Positions 1-12,261 of a DNA stretch of 64,000 bases are shown piece after piece (positions within the stretch are counted from its first letter, which is position 1; every line of letters starts with the position of its first letter). The stretch is from Trema orientale (lineage: Eukaryota; Streptophyta; Magnoliopsida; Rosales; Cannabaceae): NCBI GenBank assembly GCA_002914845.1, contig JXTC01000664.1, forward strand, positions 62,001 through 126,000, written 5' to 3'. Under the pieces are notes generated by a model. It was not told where the DNA came from, ran no database searches, and saw only the letters and a list, made by a program, of their open reading frames with translations. Position numbers and translations under genes: made by a program.

Positions 1-995
1 TCATATCACTGCTAAGATAACTACTATTCTTCTCACTAATTTTACATTGGTTGTTACGCACAGCCGACAATTAATGTGTGCGAACCTTATGACTTTTTAC
101 ATTGGTTTTACATTGATTACTTTATGTTATAGTTGTCACTATTAATACTTAGCACTCTCAATTAGAGTATCAAATCAAAATAATTATTTGCATGCCTCTA
201 ATGTCATCTTCACTCTAAAAATATTAATTACTGTCAATTAAAATTGATAAGAAAATAAAACTGCTAGCGCAAAACTCCTTTTTTTTTCACCCTCTCTTTC
301 GGATTAAGCCGAGAGGGAAAAGCTCAAAACTAATTACGTAGCGAAGGTCTTCCCCTAACCTTCAATGTAGTCACATAATGGAAAATATTTAGTAATGACG
401 GCCATTAATAGAGGGGACTTATCATTATAATGTAGAGAATATGAATGGAAAAAAAAATTTAATAATGAGGCTAAGAATAGAGGGGACTTATTGTTATAAT
501 ATAGAGAACAACATAAACTCAATCTGTCACATAAATCCTATTTTAATTAGGAATATACATAATTCTCATCTTATCAAGAGTCATATTGATGTAAAACACA
601 AAAGATGATCTAAAGATTCTAAATACAATATAAGTCATAATCACCATAGAACATTGGAACTACAATCCATTTAGTTTTTCATTAAATACTAAAATTAATC
701 AATGGCAATCCACAAATTCCAACAATAGCATCCTTTATTTTTACTACAAGCAACTATCAACATGCGACTTTACTGTAAAATCTTCATATATATTTTTAAA
801 AGAATAATAACATTGTATATTTTGTATAATAACACTATACATTTGGTTGTGAATCAAATGAAAAGGGTTATTTCCAGGGGTGTTTGGCATCACAGAAACA
901 GAGGAGTGGATCTTATCTATAAAATTTATTTGTGAATCAACCGCAATTATCGTACGATGCTAAGCACGAGTGATAGCTTTAGCATTTCTCATGTT
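1..995. other. intergenic, AT-rich, no gene seen
   Basis: No convincing coding region or RNA gene is visible. The only structure I see is a short imperfect duplication of about 48 bp, with copies near 392-441 and 463-510. Both copies contain the string AATAGAGGGGACTTAT and are separated by about 22 bp. Confidence 0.5.
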
Positions 996-1003
996 CCATT
1001 GAT

Positions 1004-1715
1004 TAGGGGTGTTCATGGCCGGTTTGGACGGTCTAAATCGTCAATCCAGAAACCAATCCGAATGTGCGGTTTGGCCGATTTACCAATCCGTGCGGTTTGA
1101 GTTTGTGGATTCAAACCGGCCAAACCGCACCTACATTTTTGCTGCCGGTTTGGGCGGTTTCCGCGGTTTGAAAACTTACAAAATTTGAATTAATATAATA
1201 TCAACTAAGCTCATATCAAAATCATATTTCATCTAAAATATAAAGTCCAAATATAAAACGAAACCATAACATAGTTAAAAGCTATAACCAAATCAAAAGT
1301 CATAGTAAACTTAAATTTTAGTTACAACTTACAACTTAATCAAAATTGAATAGTAAACTTAAAGTCTTTAATCTTAAACATATCACAACAACAAGACTTA
1401 AAGTCTAAAATATCATAAGAGTCTTAAGTAACATAGTCCCAAATAAGCTAAGAGAAATCATTAATCAATTAGAATGAATAAGCTTAAATTTTTAACTATT
1501 AATATACATTTAAAAAAATATACCTATACAAACTTATTGGCCGGTTCGGTTTGAATCCGACCGAATTTTTCTAAAACTGAAAACCAAACCGGTTAAGTCG
1601 GTTTTTATATTTTCTAATCCGTAACAGGTCATTTAAAAAAAAAACCGCACGAATTAAACGGTTTGAATTAGATTGAGCGATTTTCACGATTTGGCGGTTT
1701 TTTTGAACACCCCTA
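1004..1715. mobile_element. non-autonomous hAT-type element (MITE), 712 bp
   Basis: The element begins TAGGGGTGTTCA and ends TGAACACCCCTA, which are exact terminal inverted repeats. It is flanked on both sides by the same 8-bp direct repeat CCATTGAT (996-1003 and 1716-1723). An 8-bp target duplication with short terminal repeats is the hAT signature. The subterminal regions are packed with CGGTTTG/CAAACCG motifs in both orientations, as expected for transposase binding sites. The AT-rich core has no open reading frame, so movement would depend on a transposase made elsewhere. The perfect target duplication argues for a fairly recent insertion. Confidence 0.88.
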
Positions 1716-2061
1716 CCATTGATGATTAACCACTTTCACGAGTAGAAAAATCAAAACTGTAGCCTTTACTAGATAAGACATAATAAAAAAAGGGTTTTAC
1801 TTTTGGACATAAAGGGAAAACGGCCACGAATGAGTAATGACTCACCCGTGTTTGGCCATTTTCCTTTTCCTTTTTGTAAGCATAGAAAAGGCATATTCGA
1901 TGTTGTGTTTAAAAGTTGCTCACGTGGGTTGCTCATACCAATTTAGTACGGTAAAACAGTCACCAAACCAAACTCATGCTCAGACTATCTTTAGGCCAAG
2001 TGGCATTATTACAAACTCTACAGATCCTCAAGTATGTAGTCTGTTCAACCGAAGCTTTGGG

Positions 2062-2632
2062 AACACAAAACTGTAGAAGATAAAAATCTCGTTCTTTCAA
2101 CTTGTTTAACTCTAGAGCGATCCTAGAAATTTTGACTCAAAATTTACAAAACATAACTTAATTGATGTAAATCGTATAAACGCGTAATGAGAGTGATGTA
2201 AAGCCTACATGGGATTCTTAATGCATAGAGTCGGTCCCAATATTGTTTGGCTGGGGATAATGCACGAGAATAGAATGAAATGGAATTACAAGTACGTTTG
2301 GTTCAACTTTTGACTAAGAAATTCCCTTTATGATGAAATTGCTACTCTCATAAATTAAAAAATTAGAATTCTACTGCTAAATGAGCGGAAAGGTCATTCT
2401 ATTCCTTGGTCTACTTTTCATTTCCCCTTTTGCTCTAATTTACACTGCCCCTTAGGAGCACAAAACTTTAGAAGATAAAAATCTCATTCTTACAATTTTA
2501 TCAACTCTAGAGTGATGCTAGAAATTTTGACTCAAAATTTACAAAACAAAACTTTAATGTAAATAGTAAAACGACTACCGAGAGTGATGTAAACCTTACA
2601 TGGATTCTTAATGCATGGAGTCGGTTTCAATA
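2062..2632. repeat. diverged direct repeat pair, about 175 bp each
   Basis: Two similar segments, about 2062-2242 and 2457-2632, share long strings such as TAGAAATTTTGACTCAAAAT and GGATTCTTAATGCAT. They are in the same orientation and separated by about 215 bp of unrelated sequence. I do not recognise the family. It may be a local duplication later split by an insertion. Confidence 0.6.
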
Positions 2633-2740
2633 AAGTGTGGAGATGTGTCTCATACACTTGCATCTTCTTTAGTTGTATGTATGTTCTTCTTTCTCTTCTG
2701 ACATTTTTTTTTGAAGGTACAAAGGATATTTATTATTGGT

Positions 2741-2974
2741 TGCTAATTCAGTAGGTTTTTTTTTTTTTTTTTACTTATATGTAGGTATTTATTTTTTAGC
2801 CGTTAGATCATCATCTAATGGTAATCCAATTACTATAATGAAATGTATGAAAAGATGTGCACCATTAACGTTATTTCTCTCTCTTACTTTTTATTATGAA
2901 AAAATGTACATGATAAATTTTCATTGAGCAAACTGATACATATGTATAGGTAAAAAAAATATCTACTAGATTAG
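2741..2974. mobile_element. MITE family A, copy 1
   Basis: The ends are imperfect inverted repeats built on ATTCAGTAGGT followed by a T tract. The core (GTTAGATCATCATCTAATGG, later ATGATAAATTTTCATTG) recurs at 32351-32584, and the ends recur at 36881-37124. This copy is the most diverged at its termini. It has no coding capacity. I could not assign the superfamily because the target duplication is unclear. Confidence 0.6.
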
Positions 2975-2975
2975 T

Positions 2976-4035
2976 GCTCTTTATTATTATTAAAATAAAT
3001 CAATTACTACAATATGAGCAATATAAATAGAAATTTCTCAATTACAAAATAAATCACTAATGTAGAAAAAATTAATCCCTGCACGTTTATGATCCGCTTC
3101 CTTTTCTGGGATGAAATATAAAGCGATAAGAGTCGCCATTTTTTTCCTCTTAAAATATAGTTTGTATAACTAGCAATATTGCTAGACATACCATTAGAGA
3201 AGTTCATCATACCTAAAATAACTTTGAAATTGATTTCTACTACGTGGACAGTGAATCCCAAAGACGCCATAAGATCTAAATCTTCATTATCTCGAAGCAT
3301 AACACTAATATTGATAGACTCCATCTTTCTGAAATATGCATCACCTGCATTGAATTTCTTCATGATTTGGACTATAGAAGATTCATATCTAGAATAAAAA
3401 TATATAAGATAAATAAAAAATAGACAAAACTTACATAGATCTAAAATCTGGTAGGATAATAAACAAAACAAACAAAACCTATACAGATCTAAAATCTAAT
3501 AGAACAAAACTTTCATAAGAATAAATATTGTGAACAAGACTTTTACACATATGGAATGATTATTGACGAGAAATAAAAAAACAAGAGAAATCCTAATGGA
3601 AAGGGGGAATTTTTGATCTCCCTCTTCACTGGAATAGAGATAGAGATAAAAAAGTTATTAAATAATTAGAGTGAGAGAGAGAAAAAAGTGGGCCTATGTA
3701 CATTGTCTTATCTTTTCTTTTTGACAAATTTTACTGTGTGTACTTAATATATTTCCTAATTTGATATATATGCTCAACTTGTTAATACTTTGTAATCTAT
3801 ACATGCTTATTAACTAAAATATCCTAAAAAAAAATCCAAAGCATATGAGGAATATTTGTGCTGTTAATTGTGGAAAACAAAATTTAATCCTTTCACCTTT
3901 TTAATTCTATTTTCAAATAAAGGACTGCTACAAAGTTTGACTAATAATTAGAAAAAATAATTTGATTCGTATGAATCATATAATTAGTCCAATGTAAATT
4001 TTTTTTCAACAATTACCCAAAAAAGCATATCATTC
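2976..4035. other. intergenic, no supported gene
   Basis: This is AT-rich sequence. A 154-codon open frame on the minus strand (3007-3471) is low complexity, lacks any recognisable domain and has no plausible exon context, so I treat it as chance. A purine-rich stretch (GAGTGAGAGAGAGAAAAAAG) lies near 3670. Confidence 0.5.
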
Positions 4036-4049
4036 AAGTTATAAATCTT

Positions 4050-4816
4050 TGACTACTTTCTCTTCTTTTTGACATTTTGAGTCACTTCTTCCCATCAAGA
4101 ATTATTTTCCAAATAACAATTCAAAATATTCCAATGATTGGCGATTTTTAGAAAGAAATTAGAGAGAGAAGTTCCAACCTCCTCTTCTCTTCTCTTCTGC
4201 ATCAATCCTCCCTCTATAGCAGACTCAAGGCCATAATAAGCTCCCTCTCCTACAGGTGCCTCCCCCTACCAAAGAGGGGTCCTTCCCTCTCTCCGGTATG
4301 GGTTTTTCTCCTTTTCTTTGTCTGTTTTTGATTTTATTGTCCAATAACTCTCCCTTTTGGGAGGATAGTTTTCCGCCTAGATCTAGATCTTGTGTGGGCT
4401 AGATCTTGTGTGGGCTTAGTATACCCAGATCTAGATCTGTGGTGATTTGTGCTATTTCTAGTTTAGTTTTTAGTTTTTGTGTGGTTATCCTCCAAATCTG
4501 TATTAATTTTGATTCAGATTTGGAGAAGTAGTTACTAAAGTTGGCAGAATCTCCTCCAGTGAATCAATCAGAGTTGCCAATTCGAATTCAAAATAATTAA
4601 GAAGAGCCATTGAAGTACTCTATTTTACCCTTAGAGATTTTCTCCAAGATCATTGTCAGGGACCAACGGTACTCCGAGATCTAGGAGGGTGTTGTCATCT
4701 TTAAGCTTTTGAATCGATTTCGCGATTCTCATTATAAGAGGTTATATGTAATTCAATTGACTATTGTATCCCTTACGTGAGTTTAATGAAATTGTATTAC
4801 TTTTCAAAAAAAAAAA
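4050..4816 (+). mobile_element. poly(A)-tailed retroposon, 767 bp, with 14-bp target duplication
   Basis: A 14-bp direct repeat AAGTTATAAATCTT flanks the element exactly (4036-4049 and 4817-4830). The 3' end reads TTTAATGAAATTGTATTACT followed by a poly(A) run, which resembles plant LINE 3' ends. The body starts with a CT-rich stretch and carries repeated AGATCTAGATCT motifs near 4376-4435, but no long reading frame. These marks indicate LINE-type retroposition of a non-autonomous or internally deleted element. A related element occurs at 55187-55796. Whether it derives from a LINE or from a captured transcript is not settled. Confidence 0.8.
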
Positions 4817-5007
4817 AAGTTATAAATCTTGAAAGAAGTTCATGTCGTGTGGTTATATCACCTAGAGTGGAATCCCACTATTAAAGCATTTGGCATATAG
4901 GTTGTTATTAAAAGTAAATAAATAAAATAAAAAGTTTCTAACACTTTTACCTACAAAAACTGAAAAAAATTACAAATATACGGAAGTCAAACTTTTTTTA
5001 AATTTTC

Positions 5008-5292
5008 GTACGGTTTTTATTAAGAAAATATCACTTTTGAAAAAATATTTAGAAAAATACCAATTTTAAAATAGTTACTGGCTACCCATTTCAAGAAACT
5101 GGTTACTGGTTACCATATATATACTAGTTATAAATATCTTTGGTTACTAGTTACCATATATATACTAGTTATAAATATCTTTGGTTACTAGTTACCAGTT
5201 TCTAGAAATTGATTACCGGAGACTATATTATTTTAAAAATGGTATTTTTCTAAATATTTTTTAAAAAATAATATTTTTCTAATAAAAACTGT
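5008..5292. repeat. foldback element with internal 53-bp tandem duplication
   Basis: The left arm (about 5008-5085) and right arm (about 5222-5292) are imperfect reverse complements. Compare TTTAGAAAAATACCA on the left with TGGTATTTTTCTAAATA on the right. The centre holds tandem copies of a unit of about 53 bp containing CATATATATACTAGTTATAA (about 5110-5205). It is probably a small foldback MITE, without coding capacity. Confidence 0.6.
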
Positions 5293-5331
5293 ACAACACC
5301 TTAAAAAAATATAAAAGTACCGTATTTTTCA

Positions 5332-6998
5332 AATTATTTTTCAGAAACACCGTATATTGTGTAATTTCCTCAAAATAAAACAACAACTGACACACTGTTA
5401 AAATCGACCCACCAGGTGTTGTTGTTTGAATCATGTCGTTTGATACGTTTATACTTTATAAAATCCCAAATCATGCAATGTGGTTTGGTGCGCCAATTCG
5501 AAAATATTTTGTGACATGTATTTCAAATATACATTCCTTGAATAATGGTAGTGTATATAAGTTGGCAAACTTATTTATAAATTTATAATCGGATTAATTG
5601 TGGTAAGTTGTCTAAGTTTATTATTTATTGAAAGTCAGACTTTAACTCAAAAATAAATGAGTAGGATTTATGTTGAAAGATTTATTATGATAGGAATTCC
5701 ATTAATCCTTAATTGATATGGTGGAAATCAATTAACATGTACGACACGGTAAAGCTATAAAATGGTAGTCTGTTGACTTGCCTCATTGGGCCATATTCAT
5801 GTGAATGAAAGTGTAGGGACACACTTTCTTTTTTGTTGTGATCATCTTTCGCAATATTTATTCATTGAGACTTTTACTAATATTTTGGAATTCTAATTCT
5901 ATGATATGATTTTATCTTGATTTTATTCTCATTTGGAGGTTATGTCTTTCAAAGAAAAAGAAAGTTTAAAGGAAAAAGCAATTACTATCAGATCATAATC
6001 ATGAGAAATTTAGGTAGATGACCAAAATTTTAAATTTGATTAAGTAGATGTCCACTTTTAAAATTTTATAGCTAAATGTCCATGTATATATATTTTTATA
6101 CTTGGTAGATACACATATCTACCAATTTTAGTTACTGTCCTGAAATACACTGAGTATATAATTTTTTATACTTGCTATATAAAATTTTACACTTGGTATA
6201 TATGCATATATACCGGACATTTTGCTATAACATTTGACAAAGGGACATTTACTGAAATTAGGCTCAAAATTTAGTCATATTTCTATAAGCCCCTCAAATC
6301 ATGAATATTATCGCTAACATATTGCATTGATACAAGAACCTTTTTTCAATGCTCAGAGACTTTCTTTTTTTTATTGTTAGAAATTAAATGCCATTCAATT
6401 ATTCAAAGAAAGATCGGGTTGTTTTAACAACAATTTTTTTACTTAGCTAAATTAACTTAATATGTATGACACTGACACATGTATTGAAAGTGTTCCTTTT
6501 GTGTTTTGATAAAGCAATTTGTGCAAATCAAAGGGATTGAGCTAAGATCCGATTTGTTGACTTCATCGTGCTTTAATTGTTGATTTATTCCTTTCTTTTT
6601 TCTTTTAAAAGAAGATATGATTGTTGATTTTCATTCGCGAGAGTAAAGATTATTTGCAATTGCAAGTTACAACAGATCCTGATAAGAAAAAGTCTCCTAC
6701 ATAAATAATGCAAACATCAACATGTTCGACGTTGACGTGTCAACCTTGGTATGCTGGAGATTAATCAACTGTTTGACACGAGAAAACTAGCTACTAGCTA
6801 GAGCCGGGGGAAAAAAAAAAAAAGAAAGAAAAGTAGCTATGAGATTTTATAAGTTCCACAATTATTTAGAGTTAATTAAATCTTTTTTAAGATCTAGTTA
6901 AATTTAATCAAATTACATTTGCAAACTTATCACAAACCAATCAACAAGCTATATAAACCTTAAACCTAAAAAAAATTATATTTATCAATTACTAATAG
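5332..6998. other. intergenic, nothing recognised
   Basis: AT-rich sequence with scattered short open frames and homopolymer tracts. I see no conserved coding motif, tRNA or clear transposon end here. Confidence 0.45.
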
Positions 6999-7007
6999 TT
7001 TTAATTA

Positions 7008-8329
7008 GGAAAATTAGTCATTTTGCTCTCCTGAGATTTGCTATCCGTATGAATTTGCCCTCTTACTTTTAATTTTATATTCAAGTATCCTTTAGATGGC
7101 AAATTTGTTTTTCCTTTGCCCTCTCACTTTTGACTTAATATTCAAGTGCCCCTTACAATGGTAAAGTTGTTCTTCTTTTGTCCCTCACTTTTGACTTAGT
7201 ATTCAAATGCCTCGTAAAATGGTAAAGTTATTATTCTTTTACCCCTCAACTCTAACACCGTTAGAAAATTATTAATGGACAGTAGCCAAATAATCATTTT
7301 ATTTTTTAAATAGCTAATAAATATCTTTTACTATTTTTTTTTATATTAGACGTTTTTAAAGAGCTAGTTTTTATGATTAAATAAATAAAATAAACGAAAA
7401 GAGGTAAAAGAAAAATAATTTTTAATGGTTCTATATGTTTACGTAAAATAAAAAGTAGAAAAATAGAGCAATTTTTGCATTAATTTATTAGTATCACATT
7501 TTTAGAAGTTATGTAAAAAAAACTGCATATTTTCATATTCGACTTTCTAAAAAATAAAATGACTATTCGCCCTCTTATTTTTCATATTTTCATGAATTTG
7601 CCCTCTTATTTTTTATGAAAAATAGTCATTTCATTTCATGAAAATATGAAAATAAGAGGAAAAATAGTCATTTCATGAATTTGCCCTCTTATTTCATTTC
7701 ATAAATTTCATGAATGACAAAAATGAAATGACTATTTTTCAAGAAAAATAAGAGGTCAAATAGTCATTTCATTTTCTTTAAAGTCTTTCGGATATGAAAA
7801 TATGCAGGTTTTTTTTTTAACACAACTTTTAAAAATATTTTGATACTAATGAATTAATGCAAAAATTGATTTATTTTATCTATTTTTTGTTTTACATATA
7901 CATATATAACCATTAAAAAATTATTTTTATTTTACCTCTTTTTGTTTATTTTATTTATTTGATCATAAAAACTAGCTCTTTGGAAATGTCTAATATAAAA
8001 AAATAGTAAAAGATATTTATTGGCTATTTAAAAAATAAAATATTTATTTGGCTTTTATCCATTAATAATTTTCTAATAGTGTTAGAGTTGACGGGGTAAA
8101 AGAATAACAACTTTACCATTTTAGGAAGTATTTGAATACTAAGTCTAAGTGAAGGGGCAAAAGAAGAACAACTTTACTATTACATGAGCATTTGAATATT
8201 AAGTCAAAAATGAGGGGGCAAAGGAAGAACAAATTTGCCATCTAGGGGCACTTGAATATAAAAGTCAAAAATGAGGGATCAAATTCATACCAATGGCAAA
8301 TGTCAGGGGCCAAAATGACTAATTTCCCA
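7008..8329. mobile_element. long-terminal-inverted-repeat element, Mutator-like (MULE-MITE), 1.3 kb
   Basis: The first roughly 500 bp and last roughly 500 bp are reverse complements of each other. The left arm begins GGAAAATTAGTCATTTTG and the right arm ends with CAAAATGACTAATTTCC. Matching internal blocks include the GGTAAAGTTGTTCTTCTTTT type in the left arm and its inverse in the right. A 9-bp direct repeat TTTTAATTA flanks the element (6999-7007 and 8330-8338), the size expected for Mutator-like elements. The centre (about 7550-7780) is a nested palindrome of CCCTCTTATTTT and AATAGTCATTTCA units. No transposase is present. Such a palindrome would form a long hairpin if transcribed. Confidence 0.78.
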
Positions 8330-8338
8330 TTTTAATTA

Positions 8339-10866
8339 TTTAACAAGATTATGTCTTCCGTTAATAATCAAAATGTTCACATAAATACATATAATGTTGT
8401 TAATATGACTCTAATTAAACCATGAATTGAAATGGCCTAACATTTGTCCACATTATCACGATATTTTTTTTTAATTGTTCAGAAAAATATTTTTTTTCTA
8501 TGTATTCGTAAAAATATTGATAATATCAGTGTTAGTTAAATATCAATAAAAAATAAGCTAATGTCAGATATTCATAAATATTATCGTAACAATATCGATA
8601 ATAGATCTCAACGAAATGTCAAAAGACAAAATTGCAGGGTTTTTTTTTTTAAAAAAATAAAAGGTAAGCAAAATAAACCGGTCTCCTTCTCGTGATTCTC
8701 ACAAGTGATAACAAAAAGACTAGTTGATATGTATATATATAAAATACTAATAATATAATATTTTAATTTTTATAAGGTGTTATAAATTTTAAAATCTTTT
8801 GGGTACTAAACAAAATTTGAATTGTTCAATATTATCTTTGCTTTTATTCATTTTTATTGTAATTTAAAACTAGTTATAATTTATAAAATATTAATATAAA
8901 ATAGCGACAACATCAAAACAACAAAAACTACCACGTTTAGTGTTTTAACAAAAAAAAAAAACTTTTTTTTTATTTATATCAAATAAAATTTTGAGCTTAT
9001 GTTTTTCTATCAAATCGTATTGGGTCTGTATATTTTGTCAAAATTAAAGTTTGAATTTGTAAAAAAATATTTTTGTACCCTTCAAATTCAAATAACATAT
9101 AAAAATTATTAAAAAAATAATTAAAACTTCAAAAAGTTTAAATTATTGAAAAATGAAAGCAATAAATGAAAAAAGAAAGAAAGACAAAAGCTAGTAAAAT
9201 AGATGAAGGAAAAAGGAACCAGTTGTAAAGTCACTCTTCTCAATTCGACGGAGAAATAGAGCCGATAGGGTATTTGATAGGATTGGAGTAGTGCAACAGA
9301 GATTGAGGGCATTACCAATTTTTCCCCCGTATTTCATAACTTTTTATTACTATTTTTTTCTCATTTTAATTAATTTAAATTTTTTTTAGTTTCAATAATT
9401 CTTTTTTGTGATTATGTTTTATGAATTAAGGTATACGAATGTCTTTTTTTTTTTTTTTATTTAAACTCAAACTTGAATTTTACTATATATGTAGACCAGG
9501 TGCAATTTGATAGAAAATTACAAATTGAAGGTTTTATTAAATATAAATTAAAGTTTTTTTTTTTCAAAAACGCTAAAGTTGGTCGTTTTTATTTTATTTT
9601 ATATTATCCTATATATATTTGAAACATTCAATAAAAAAACTGTCGCATAGCATATGCATTCCAATTTATGGAATCAAAAGTTAGTCGTTTTTTTCTATTT
9701 GAGTATATTTAATTTTCATGCATAAGATTTTCTTGAACATTAGTATATTATGCAATACAAATTGTTTTAGCATGTTCTAAAGTTTCACTACTTGAAAATT
9801 TTGCATTTAAAGACGAATTTTTAGTAATTTTCAGGAACATTTTCGACATCAGTATTATCAGTAAATCAAATCCCTACACCAATATTAATATTTATTAAAC
9901 TAACAATATATAATAAAACGAATCATACTCCAACTAATTTTAAGATAATCTGTATATAGAAAGTTACAATCCAATAATCCTAACACAACAATATTAGTTC
10001 TTATGTAATTTTTTTCTTCTGTTCTCCTAAGGTATATCCTTTTATCAAATATGATAAAAAAAAAAAAGAAAGAAAAAACAAGTTTATGAAACTATGATAA
10101 TTCTTCAGTAACCAGAAAATGAAAGCCACTCTGGGAGTCTATCGTCCAAATTGGAAGCTTTTAACAAGACAAATTAAAGAAACCTGCTATAAGATCATAA
10201 AGAAGCTATGGTCAACCTTAATGTGCTTCTTTTTAAGCTAAATCTTAAATCACTTTTGGTCTAAGCATGCATTACGTATCAAACAATCTATTTTGATAAA
10301 TTGGCCAGGCACCAGATAATATTCTATACAATCTATAATAGGGTTTTGTGAATAAAAGAGTCTAACTTTGCTTGCATAGAAAGTACAGTACTATATATTC
10401 GAGAGAAAAAAAATAAAAATATCACAAGGTTTTGTTAGATACGTTAATTTCTCTTGTTCGTTGAATGATCTTGACAATTTATATCGGACAATAAACTTTA
10501 CTGATACTAGACTGTCCTTAATAGTATTATTATTATTATTAAAAAAAAAAAGACTGTCCATAATAGGACACTAACGTTGAATATTAGTCCAGATAAAGCA
10601 TACATTCAAACCTTTTCTTTAATTCTGTGTGTCAGTGAAAGAATTTGACTATTAATTTACACAATGAAAAATAAAATGATTAGTTAAAGACAAACAAGGA
10701 TTTTTTTGTTTGGCCAAAAAAATTGGGTTCAAATCTCTGACAACTATATATGCCGCCAATTGTGTGTAGAACAGTAGAAGTGCTCAATATCGTACTTGAT
10801 TGAATCTTGTTTGCGCTAAATATCGACGAAGATAAAACCCTCTGACTCGTACTTGATTGAACAAAT
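8339..10866. other. intergenic, no gene seen
   Basis: Very AT-rich with many homopolymer runs. Small open frames at 9121-9318 and 10680-10886 on the minus strand have no recognisable motif and no splice context. Nothing else supported. Confidence 0.45.
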
Positions 10867-10874
10867 ATCTTCAC

Positions 10875-11489
10875 TAGGAGTGGCAATTCGAGTTACGACA
10901 CGACGACACGACACGAACACGACACGATTTTTTGCGGATTAGGGTTGAAGAAAAAAAATGCTGGTCGAGTTCGGGTCGACCAGTCTGACACGAATAAAAA
11001 ACGGTTCGGGTTCGGGTCAACTCGCTTGACACGAATTTGACCCGTTTGACCCACCAATAGATGTATACATAATTAAATTATAAAAATATTTTTTATTTAA
11101 TTTGTTTATGACTATTATTATAGATATATTTAATTTGTACAATGTAAGTGTTTGAGATTATAAGTTATTAATTATATTTATAAATTACTCCTAATTTATT
11201 TATTTTAAAATGAGACAATAATAGCCTTAGAAAAAGAAAATATAAGTAAAAAAAATACGGGTCATAGCGGGTTGACGGGTCAAAATCGGGTTGTGAGTTG
11301 GATGTTATTCACCAAAGCGGGTTGTGCGTGTCGAGTTCGGGTCAACCCGTTTTAGGTACGGGTCGGATTAGTGTTGATGGTTTTCTGATACGACGGTTCA
11401 CGGGTCGGGTTCGGGTTGACATAATTTATGTATATATTAGACTTCAACCCGACACGAACCCGACCCGTCGACATAAATTGACACCCCTA
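10875..11489. mobile_element. non-autonomous hAT-type element, 615 bp
   Basis: The left end TAGGAGTGGCAATT and right end AATTGACACCCCTA are inverted repeats with small mismatches. The flanks are ATCTTCAC (10867-10874) and ATCTTCAA (11490-11497), an 8-bp target duplication with one difference. The subterminal DNA is dense in ACACGAC/GTCGTGT and CGGGTTCGGGT motifs in both orientations, with an AT-rich core. The 72-codon frame at 11298-11516 is an artefact of these repeats. It is a different family from the element at 1004-1715. Confidence 0.8.
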
Positions 11490-12061
11490 ATCTTCAATGT
11501 AATCTATACCACATAATAAAGTAATTATATATACTTTTGCATCGGTAGTGTCAACCTTTGTCTACTTTATTACTTGGTATATATGGGGTAGTGACAACAT
11601 TTTTCAACTTTATTAATTGGCATAGAAAGTGACAAAATTCGTATACTTTGGTCTTGGGTTATAAATAAGCACAGTTCCCTGGTTCTCAGGGGAACTCACA
11701 TGTCCCTTCCCTTAGTCGTTCTCAACTTTTACTAATTAAATTTGGTTATTGTGCATGATAATTGACACGAGTCACTTATTTTTTAGTTTATAGAAAAATT
11801 AATTTGCCACCTTATATTAAAAGAATAATTAAATTGTTACCTTACAGTATAATGAAAGAAAAAAAGTTTTTTAGTTTATGATATAAATTAATTTGCCACA
11901 TTAATCATAAGGTTATTGTCAAATTTGATATTCAAATTATAGTCATGGTACCACTATGATCTATGAATTAGTGGTACAGTGACATTAAATTTAGTAACGG
12001 GTTATTCAATTTTATGTACATTTTGTATTGTGATCAAAAGTTTTTTTTTTTTTTTTTTTTT

Positions 12062-12261
12062 NNNNNNNNNNNNNNNNNNNNNNNNNNNNNNNNNNNNNNN
12101 NNNNNNNNNNNNNNNNNNNNNNNNNNNNNNNNNNNNNNNNNNNNNNNNNNNNNNNNNNNNNNNNNNNNNNNNNNNNNNNNNNNNNNNNNNNNNNNNNNNN
12201 NNNNNNNNNNNNNNNNNNNNNNNNNNNNNNNNNNNNNNNNNNNNNNNNNNNNNNNNNNNNN
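12062..12261. other. assembly gap, 200 N
   Basis: A run of 200 unknown bases that follows a long T homopolymer. The exact length of 200 may be a placeholder and not a measured size. Confidence 0.95.

Noticed and set aside
3007..3471. 154-codon minus-strand open frame
   Set aside because: Low complexity, hydrophobic and aromatic composition typical of AT-rich chance frames, and no domain or splice context.
10720..10760. tRNA-like string GGGTTCAAATCTC
   Set aside because: A B-box-like match alone, without an A box or a foldable cloverleaf.
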